From positions 10,334,501-10,398,500 of the forward strand of contig CM063288.1 of assembly GCA_032173965.1 (NCBI GenBank): DNA of 64,000 nucleotides, given 5' to 3'. A program made the translations under genes and the position numbers. Positions 50,001 through 64,000 of the stretch are shown one piece after another. The first letter of the stretch is position 1, and each line of letters starts with the position of its first letter. The notes beneath the pieces were generated by a model. The model saw nothing but the letters and a program-made list of their open reading frames with translations, searched no databases and was not told the origin of the DNA. The DNA is from Sitta carolinensis (lineage: Eukaryota; Chordata; Aves; Passeriformes; Sittidae).

Positions 50001-51218
50001 TTTCCTTCTGTAACTGAAATGTGCAATTGCATTTGGCAATAACCATGAACGCTGCAAAATATTAAACTATATAAAGACCATGGTGTGCTTAATTTCTAAA
50101 AGCAAAGCTGCTCTTCACTATGTGGTCCTTTCTTTATGGGTCATTCACCCGCATCATAAGAAAAGAGTATTTCCCATCTTTGGATGCAAGCAGATAAACC
50201 AGTTGAGTGATTACTCAAAATTTAAAAAAAAATAAAATTAAATTAACAAAAAAAAAAAATCCCAAAGAAACAAAACACAAACAAAAACAGAATGGAAAAA
50301 AAAAAAAAACCAAAACAAAAAAAAACAAAAAAAAACCACCAAATCAAATAAGTCACAACTTAAATTATGCTTTATTAAATCTAGGTTAAAAGTGTCCCAG
50401 TTCTGTTGCACGAACAATTCAATCCAGGAGATGCTACCTTGGAAAGACGAATTAATTCACATCCTAAATTAGCATAAAAATGGAACTGACCTACAAGGAG
50501 TGTGATGAGGGCTCAGCTAAAAATACCAACACAGAAAGTGTTGTGGGTTATATCCTTCTCCTGTCATAGCTGAGGAGGAAATTCCCTCTGAGCTCACTTG
50601 GGTCAGTAATTTACCCTTTGAATTTGCATTCCAGTTAACCATATCATCAGAATTCTTCCTCCCTCAGCCCTTCTCACTCTCAATCTCTCTGCTTCCTGAA
50701 TTTTTGCTCATCTGCTTGCAGTTTTGCCCTCTTTCCCTGAGAACCATTCTGTGTATTTTGGTTTTATTTCTAAATTTTGTAATCTGCAGTTGTGCACTGA
50801 TGGATCGTAGGAGGGAAGGACAAAGTGGGAAGCGTGTGCTCGGAGTCGGGAGCAGTGTTAGGAGCACGTGTCTGCAGGGGGGCAGTCACAGAGCACACGC
50901 TTCACTGTCAGCTGCAGGTGGCACAGTCCTAGCGGCTGGATGTAAATCTCTCCTGCCTGGAATAACAGCATCGGTGTTTCACAGTCCTCACCTGCAGCAG
51001 AGATTCAGAACAGAAAACATCTGTTGATTTATACCTTTCACAAGAGGGGGTTCTTCCCACGTGACCCCTGTGTCTATGGAAAATGCCATTATAAAACACA
51101 GATTGCATCCTGAGGTGACTCCTGCAAACTTGAACTCTCTGTATTGCTGTAAAAAGAAAGCCTGATTATTCCCCAAATGAAATGTTACAGAAGTCTCTTT
51201 TTATTCTGTCTTTCATAG
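47016..51218 (+). other. MYLK: MYLK intron, 4.2 kb
   Basis: The intron runs from GTAAGT to TTTCATAG. It holds an A-rich simple-repeat block (50219-50345), an 8-bp-stem hairpin near 49068-49089 and otherwise unique sequence. Confidence 0.87.
50219..50345 (+). repeat. A-rich low-complexity block, (CA3-9)n-like
   Basis: About 125 bases almost free of G and T, with runs of A up to 14 long interrupted by C or CC. It gives a meaningless Lys/Asn/Thr-rich open frame. It could be a decayed poly(A) tail expansion, but no element is recognisable in front of it. Confidence 0.9.
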
Positions 51219-51436
51219 GGTTTCTGGAGGAGAACTCTTTGAACGAATCATTGATGAAGACTTTGAACTGACTGAGAGAGAGTGTATTAAATACATGAAG
51301 CAGATTTCAGAAGGAGTTCAATACATTCATAAGCAGGGTATTGTCCACTTGGATTTGAAGCCAGAAAATATTATGTGTGTCAACAAGACTGGTACAAGCA
51401 TCAAACTCATTGACTTTGGACTCGCAAGAAGATTAG
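51219..51436 (+). CDS. MYLK: MYLK coding exon: hinge, catalytic loop and DFG motif
   Basis: The acceptor is TTTCATAG and the donor GTAATG. It reads VSGGELFERIIDEDFELT, then ERECIKYMKQISEGVQYI, HKQGIVHLDLKPENIMCV, NKTGTSIKLIDFGLARRL. 'GGELFERI' follows the hinge and binds ATP and substrate. HLDLKPEN is the catalytic loop; the Asp (51352-51354) is the catalytic base. Leu replaces the usual Arg of HRD, normal for the MLCK/titin group, which are not activated by activation-loop phosphorylation. IDFG carries the Mg-binding Asp. The exon ends one base into a Glu codon. Confidence 0.97.
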
Positions 51437-56935
<5,499 letters not shown>

Positions 56936-58125
56936 TGAGTACTTTTCTATTCTTAAATTCACAAATCCTGACAGTTGCTGAACATACAAAATTTTCATCA
57001 ACTTCTGAAGTTTTCAGGCTTTTTATGTTGTGATTAGCAGCTCCAACATGTTTAATATAACTTGGCTTGTCTCTGAAGGGTGCAATTGGTAAACTGCAGA
57101 ACTGGCAGTTCTGTACCTTGTACACCCATATACCAGCAATGCTTCATCTCATTTAAAAAGACAATGTGACTGTTTTATTATTAACTTCAAACTATTTTTC
57201 CTTTCCAGATGTTAGAGAAATATTTGGGTGTGCACTAATAACCAATAATTTCCATTCTTTTATTCCATGAAAGAAAAATTTTGGGAAACTTTAGGGTCTT
57301 GTGGGACACACTGAAGTATCCCAGCATTACCATATCTGTTCACTGTCCATTCTAATTTATTACCAAGCACAAGCCACTGTATAAATACATTTTATAAGCA
57401 GTATGGATTAAGGTCATGGAAACACTTTAGAGGATGGTTGGCTGCCGCTCTTGGTTACATATTTCAGTATTAGGTTTGATTTTTTATATATGATTTGATA
57501 CAGCATGCTTATAAACATCAGTGAATCTAGAGAAATGTATAAGGAAATAGTATCTCCATGCCTAGGCCAGCAAGTGGTTTTCTTCCAGCAGTGATTTTAC
57601 ACATTCTATGCCACATAAACAAGTGAAAAGAGAAGCTTAGTTTGGAGCATGGTTCCTTCTCCCGTGTTCCAGTTTCAGTAGTAAGTCAGCAGCAGATCTG
57701 CTTTGCACTGGTTCTTTTAAAAGACTCCTCTCAATTCCTTTCTTCCTTTATTACAGACTCCCCTCTGCCCTGGCTATCCTCCTCCTTGACACCTGGCAAT
57801 GCCCAGTTGTTTGCCTCAGTTTTACTCAGTCCTTCTGTGCTCCTGCTCTTCTCATGAGCCTGCACTTGTTCATGCTCTTCTCATTTCCAAACTAAGCAAC
57901 AGTTTCCTTACTTGGCCTACGCACAATCCACCACTGCAACTCCTCTAACCCCCAGCAAAGACTCGGAATATTTCTGTTATCTTCAGTTTCAGATGTGAAG
58001 CGTGCTCCACTCTTCAAGGTCACTTAGCTCTGCCAGTTTATTTACAGGACTTCTATTTTCCATTCGCTCCCAAGTAGTTCTCCCTAGATCCTGAAAGCTC
58101 CTTGGACGGTCCCACTGCTGCGGCG

Positions 58126-59206
58126 CGGTGCAGATCCCCCCGGGGCAGATCCCCTCGGGGCAGATCCCCGCGGGGCAGATCCCCCGGTGCAGATCCCCGG
58201 TGCAGATCCCGCGGGGCAGATCCCCCCGGGGCAGATCCCCCCCGGTGCAGTCCCCGGTACGATCCCTGTCGATCCCAGATCCCCAGGTGCGATCCCCGGT
58301 GCAGATCCGCAGGGCAGATCCCCGGTGAGATCCCCTGCAGTCCCGGTGCAGATCCCCCGGGGCAGATCCCCCGGTGCAGATCCCCGCGGTGCCGATCCCG
58401 TCAGACCCCCGCAGACGGGCAGATCCCCGTGCAGATCCCCGGTGCCGATCCCCCGGTGCAGACCCCCGGGGCAGATCCCCGGGGCAGACCCCCCGCGGTG
58501 CAGATCCCGGGCAGATCCCCGCGGTGCAGATCCCCCGGCGTGGGCAGATCCCCCGGTGCAGATCCCCCGGGGCAGATCCCCCGGTGCAGACCCCCCGGGG
58601 CAGATCCCCCGGGGCAGATCCCCCGGTGCAGATCCCCCGGGGCAGATCCCCCCGGTGCAGATCCCCGCGGTGCAGATCCCCCGGCAATGGCAGATCCCCC
58701 GGTGCAGATCCCCCGGTGCAGATCCCCCGGTGCAGATCCCCCGGTGCAGATCCCCCGGGCAGATCCCCCGGGCAGATCCCCCGGGCAGATCCCCGGTGCA
58801 GATCCCCGGGGCAGATCCCCGGGCAGATCCCCGGGCAGACCCCCGGGCAGATCCCCGGCAGATCCCCGGTGCAGATCCCCCCGGTGCAGATCCCCCGGTG
58901 CAGATCCCCCGGGGCAGATCCCCGGTGCAGATCCCCCGGGGCAGATCCCCCGGTGCAGATCCCCCGGGGCAGGTCCCCCGGTGCAGATCCCCGGCAGATC
59001 CCCCGGGGCAGACCCCCGGGCAGATCCCCCGGGGCAGATCCCCCGGTGCAGATCCCCCGGTGCAGATCCCCAATCCCCGGTGCAGATCCCCCGGTGCAGA
59101 ATCCCCGGTCGACCCCGGGCAGGTCCCCCGGGGCAGATTCCCCGGGGCAGGTCCCCCGGGGCAGATTCCCCGGGGCAGGTCCCCCGGGGCAGGTCCCCGC
59201 GGCCCC
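58126..59206. repeat. GC-rich minisatellite, about 80 units of about 14 bp
   Basis: The unit is GCAGATCCCCCGGT or GCAGATCCCCCGGG (14 bases), with 12- to 15-base variants that lose or gain C/G. Counting 'AGATCC' and variants by line gives roughly 75-85 units. Toward the right end (about 59110-59195) it becomes a 28-base higher-order repeat alternating GCAGATTCC and GCAGGTCCC. The unit has no stop codon in any of six frames, which explains the 330-510 residue open frames on both strands; they translate to Pro/Arg/Asp/Gln or Gly/Asp/Leu/Cys repeats and are not genes. The minus strand has G4-G5 runs every 12-14 bases. Confidence 0.95.
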
Positions 59207-59490
59207 GGCACGGCGGAGGCAGAGCCCCGGGCCTGCCCGGTGCTGCAGCGCCGCCTGCAGCCCGCCCGCCCCCGCCGCCGCACGGGCCGCGCTCCTCGGG
59301 AGCTTCTCCTCGTCCCTCGGGGCCGCTTCTCGCCATCGACGCCCCTGGAGCTTCCGTGCGCCCCCAGGCTGAGCTGCGAGGCACAAGTGGGTGCTTCAAC
59401 CGGAACCGAGTGTTCCCGGGAATGCAGACAGGGCTGCCGCTCCAGGGCGGCGCTGCTGGGGAGCAGCGGCATCGGCTGAGACAAAGCGGA
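59190..59490. promoter_or_regulatory. CpG-rich block beside the minisatellite (possible CpG island)
   Basis: Immediately after the array comes unique sequence that is very GC- and CpG-rich (CCCGCCCGCCCCCGCCGCCG, GGGCCGCGCTCCTCGG, GGGCGGCGCTGC), unlike the surrounding AT-rich intron. With the array it forms about 1.3 kb that would meet usual CpG-island criteria. It may be an intronic promoter or enhancer, or just a product of the array's base composition. It is upstream of the last kinase exons, so it is not where the telokin promoter is expected (after the calmodulin-binding exon). Confidence 0.45.
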
Positions 59491-62400
59491 GGGAACTAGT
59501 GGGGAAAAGGCGACGTGTCTTGCCAAAGACCAGGCTGCTTCCTCCCAGTTTCTCTGTGCCAAGCAGGATATTTGGATGCTGTGCCATTCAGCTGATGGGG
59601 CTGGGTGGTGATACACTCATTCAGATGATCAGATATGCTTTGTGAAATATATTATGAAAGTAGTTTGCTAAAGTATATTTAAGCTCATTTAGCCTGTCAT
59701 GAGGGGGAATCTCCATTACCCAAACACAATGAAAAATATTTCTTTTGATGCATTGCTATTGCCACAATAATAATTAGCAGTGATAATCAGCTTTTGTCAT
59801 TCTTGCAGTAAGAATAAACAATAGAAGTTAGGGATGACCTGTGAGTCATCACTTGGACTTTACCTCTTACTTTACCTAGACTGACAGAGGTTCCTAATCA
59901 GTCTTAACTTTCTTACAGCCCAGCTATTTTTATAGACTCACAACTATGAGCTGTTATCCAAAATGAACTATCACATCATTATTACAGAATGCAAATAAAA
60001 GTCATTGAGAACTGCATCTCTCTTTAGTTGCAGCTCTGCTTTCCCGTTTTGATTGTAAGCTCAGAAGTGCCAAATCTCACTCACTTGGTGTCCGTCTCAC
60101 ACACCATCTCTGTGCTCATACCTGGGCATGTGCATCCCCTCTCCCCTGCCGTGGGAATGGGGCCAGGCAGGCAGAGGAGAGCACTGGACTTAAGGGCAGC
60201 TGTGCTACAGGCAGCTGATGGCTCAAAGCTGCTGTGCCCATCATCTGTCCGAGGGAAACAGCAGGGAACACCGACGGCATCTCCTGACACAACACCTGCT
60301 AGAAAGTGACAGTGTTTCCCTGATGTGCTGCACAACAATGGATACAAACCGGCTTTAGCAGAGAGCTGCCAAAGTGATCTCTGTGACTGAAGGGTCTTCC
60401 CTGCAGAAGAATAAATGGTTGGGATGTAATCTTAAGTAGGAAGCAGGGTGACAGGACTCCTCCAAAACCCTGCAGCAAAACCTCTCCCGAGCCCTCTGCT
60501 ATGCGGATGTAAGTACAGATTCTGCACTCCCTGCTGGGATACTGCATCTGTCTTCCTTATGGCATGACTGATTTAATTCCATCCTACAGTTCAGGGGTTC
60601 CCTTTCCATATTTCTAAACTACTATTAAATCCTTTTAATCTTCCTGGATAACTTATTCAGTCCTGTCTCTTCAGCTGTCTTTGTTCTTCTTTAAATTTCC
60701 GTTTGTATTCTCTACCTCATGATTTTTATCTTCCACTTTTATCTTGTACTCTGTCCTGTTCTGCATCACAGTACTGTTCCACATACTTAAGTTGATCTAT
60801 TGCCTTTGAAATAACAGGCCACAAATATAGCTTGTGTATATCATCTCCATTTATGTCTATTTCAGTGTTTCTTTCTGCATTTGCAATAATCTTTATCTAA
60901 TAAAGGTTAAACTTCATGAATTCTTTCCAGCTCTTTCTGTTCCATTTATTCATCTGAGCATTGCTGAATTTGCATTTTTTTCTATTTCTGTTTCTTTTCT
61001 GATGATCAATTTTAATAGTAATTGTTTTGAATATTTAGTAATCCGAAACAATTTCTAATTTTTATTTTGAACCAATGTTCAGTCTAAGGATTCAGCATTG
61101 TATGGGCATACATTGAATGTGGATTGCCCTTTTCGTTCTGGCACCATAGGATGCCAGTAGTTTCAGGGAGGAATTGTCTGTGGCTGATTCAAACCCTTTC
61201 TTGTGTTCCAATAGTTCTCCTTGCTTTATCAGTGCCAGGCTATGTTTATCTTTTCAGCATAGTTGATATCTATCAATTAATATTTTTTAATATACTTTAT
61301 CTTAGGCTGTGTTTTAATACCACATTTGATCTTGCTGTATACTCTTTTCATTCAGCACCTTTGTAACAGCACACACCCTGATCCTTCAAACATTCCCTTT
61401 TATCTATTGTGTTGTTCATCACTGCTGCTTCCCCTCCCTTGTTTGGCAGTTTGGGTTGGTTGAAAGATCTTTCAGCATCCTTCATCTTTTGGGTGTGCTG
61501 GCTTGGAACCTGGATAAAGCAAGGCATCGCTGGCTTACACTTGGCTCCATGTCATGTTAAAAATTCATACCTCTTTGTAAAAAATATGTGAGAGCACTCC
61601 TTGTTCTTTCATTAAACCAAGTTAGGAAGGCTTTAATGTCACACTGTACCGCTCAAAAGAAAATGTTGTATTTGTTCAGTGGCACTGGCAAACTGTGGTT
61701 CCTCATTAATCCACTGGGCATGTAAAACAAGGAGGAGAGCAATAACACCCTTGCTTCAACAATGAGCTGTCTTCCTTTACATGGGCTCAGTGGTCAGCTT
61801 CTTCCAGAGAGGACCTGTGTGGGCTAAGTGTCCCATGAATGTGTGTCCCTGACAAAGTATCCTCAGATTATTTATTTGCTTTAGTTCACTTGAAAAAAAT
61901 TAATTCTTTACATGATCTCCAGGGTGCAGGTGTCATCATCACATGCTTATTTGACATGCCCTGTACAGGTTTATCAGAAGCTGATACCAACATCTTTTCA
62001 TTCTGAGATCTGTTACATCTTTTGTGCTGCCAATGCAAGGCAAAGCCTGTGAGGAGGAGCTGAGTGCCAGCAGTCCCAGGCAGTTGGTGCTGCAAGCACT
62101 GCTTGCAGAGGAATGCTCACAGACTGACCCTTTGCTGAGACAAGCAGCAAAGCCATCTTCCGTGGATTAATGGGAGTCTTAATGCAAAGATTTCCAGTTG
62201 AAATGCCCTGGTGTTTGCCACATAGGCAATGAAATTTGCATCCACATTGGATCCTTTTCATCTTAACATTTCTAAGAGCTCAGAGCTTTGTTAGAACAGC
62301 CCAATAAATGTTAAGGAACTCCTAGAGGATAAAATATATTTCTTCTTTATTTAGAAGTGGAAACTGTGAAAGACTTTCTAAACAAATGGTTCTTAACATG

Positions 62401-64000
62401 CCAGGAAATGCCTGGTAAAGTAGCTGGAAAAATGTTTTCAGTAAACAGCCTGCTGCTTGTCTAAGAGTAACTTCGCAGTGTAAGCTCAGTGTTAATTTTC
62501 TGGAGCAGTAGCTCATCTTTATCACTTCAGCATTCCAAAAAGAAATTGTTTCCATTATCTGTCAAAAGAGTTGCTGTACCATTATTACTTTAAATGGCTA
62601 TTAAGAAATGAACAACCAGGACTTCAGTCAGTGAAATCTGTGCTAGAGATAAAAATTTCTGGCTATAATCTACACTAGTTGCTGGATTTTGTTTTCTGAC
62701 TGTAGACAAGGATCCAGTTCTCCTTAGAAGTACTTCCACAACAAGGCAACTGATTCACAGTGTAAAACTATAGTAGAGAGAGAAAATTATTTTAGCTTTG
62801 TAAATCTGCAACTGCACATTCAGAAATACAAAAATAGGTTCATTGAAATGTTTGAATGGGCACTTTTACAGTGGTGTTCAGAAATGATAAAGTGAGTGGA
62901 GGCTTAACTGAGACCCACCTGGTAATTTACCAAATGCATGGGATTGAGCAATCCTTCCACAGCATTTAAAATTTTATCAGATAATTCTGTCATACAATTG
63001 TAAAATAAAAAAATAAACCAACAAATACACATGCACAGAAACAATGACCAAAGGATTTCTTTCCTTCTCTAATCTTCTCATCCTCTAATCAATCCTCACC
63101 TTTCAAAAGCTGTGTGGGACATGTAGTATAAGCACTGCCTCTTACAGCACCACAGAGTACTGGTGTTTCTACATGATGCAATGTCCCTGTACCCTGCAGG
63201 TGTTTTAGTATGCATATTATCTCTCACTACTGCAGCTTTAACCTCTGGAAATAAGGCAAAATCTTGTCCAGTGTAGTGCAAGAGCTGCACAGCACTATTT
63301 GTGGTAATACTGTGCAGAGGTCACCTCTTCGATCAAGTATTGAAGGGAAATGGGATTGTTACTGCACTGGCTGCCCAAGTGCTTCCTCTGGAAGCTTAAC
63401 TGGATGAAGGGAAAATGTGCAACCCCTCTTTTGACAATGAGCTAAAGGAATACTTCACAGACCTGTCACAAGCTGCTGGCTTGGCTGAGACTGTTGCTCT
63501 TACCACAAGGTAAAAACGAGACAAACCAGCAGTCAGTATGTGGAACCCAAAATCAGAACTGCTGTCTGCACGAGGTATTTTCGCTTGCTAAAACATTATG
63601 GAGAACATTGACATTGTCATAACTGAGCAAGAGTTCAGATGTTGGAGAGGAGGTGGGTTTAAGGCCCTGCAGGAATGCTTTGTGATTCCAGCACAGAGAT
63701 TCCCGTGCCTCCCAGATGTGCCTGGTCGTGTGGGCTGGAGGGGCACGGGCAGAGCAGAGCCTCGTGCTGCCTGCAGCTGTGCCAGCTCTGCAGTGCTGTC
63801 CTGCCAGGCACAAACCTCCCCTCCTCCAGTAAAGCAAGCGTCAAACACAGGGAACTGCCATGGTAAAGTTGCTTTATGGGGGGACTTTTGGTATGTTCAT
63901 CTTTCAGCTTGTGGTAACTTATGCGTGTTATATCTTCATAAATGGGTTTATGCCATCTTACACATTGACAAAGTGAGGATTCACTGTTGCGTTTGAGTGC

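Noticed and set aside
59190..59490. Telokin promoter
   Set aside because: Telokin starts downstream of the kinase and calmodulin-binding exons in known genes; here the kinase C-lobe exons are still to come.
57989..59616. Very long open frames (330-510 residues) on both strands over the GC-rich array
   Set aside because: They are produced by a 14-base repeat that has no stop codon in any frame. All six frames are open at once, there is no recognised domain, and composition is pure repeat.

Overview
This window is a piece of a bird genome, most likely a passerine. It lies entirely inside one gene on the + strand: MYLK (smooth-muscle/non-muscle myosin light chain kinase). I find 13 coding exons. 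Every intron has GT...AG ends, the reading frame is continuous across all junctions (2,496 coding bases, 831 complete codons) and there is no internal stop or frameshift. The protein matches my memory of chicken MYLK almost residue for residue. The passerine call rests on a SINE at about 36958-37098 that joins a tRNA-Ile-like head to a CR1 tail, an arrangement I know from songbird genomes (TguSINE1). Several CR1 LINE fragments also fit a bird.

Layout. 36-116 is the end of an immunoglobulin domain belonging to the long isoform. 476-1380 is a large exon with the DFRxxL actin-binding motifs, a low-complexity linker and the first half of an Ig domain. 10936-11052 completes that Ig domain. 14364-14444 and 25508-25558 encode a Lys/Pro-rich linker. 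27177-27304 and 30690-30843 encode the next Ig domain. 41710-42012 is a whole fibronectin type III domain. 45588-45623 is a 36-base acidic exon. 45723-45816, 46812-47015, 51219-51436 and 56811-56934 carry the kinase domain from its N-terminal flank through the glycine loop, catalytic loop, DFG, APE and the helix F region (DMWSIG). The remaining kinase C-lobe, the autoinhibitory/calmodulin-binding segment and the C-terminal Ig (telokin) exons are not here and must lie beyond base 64000. The 5' exons of the long isoform lie before base 1.

Regulation. The short intron 117-475 contains a perfect CArg box (CC(A/T)6GG, 305-314) and a TATAAA (379-384), just upstream of the exon whose ATG at 768 is the expected start of the short smooth-muscle MLCK (MDFRANL...). 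This looks like the SRF-dependent internal promoter known from the mouse gene.

Non-coding content. About 96 percent of the window is intron. The most unusual part is 58.1-59.5 kb, in the last intron: about 1.1 kb of a GC-rich tandem array (roughly 80 units of about 14 bp) running into a CpG-rich stretch. It creates long open frames on both strands that are not genes. I also see CR1 fragments, probable ancient MIR-type SINE remnants, microsatellites, A-rich tracts and several small tandem duplications. I see no second gene, structural RNA gene, CRISPR array or viral gene. Nothing here looks like a wholly new biological system; the best leads are the internal promoter, the coding minisatellite and the GC-rich array.
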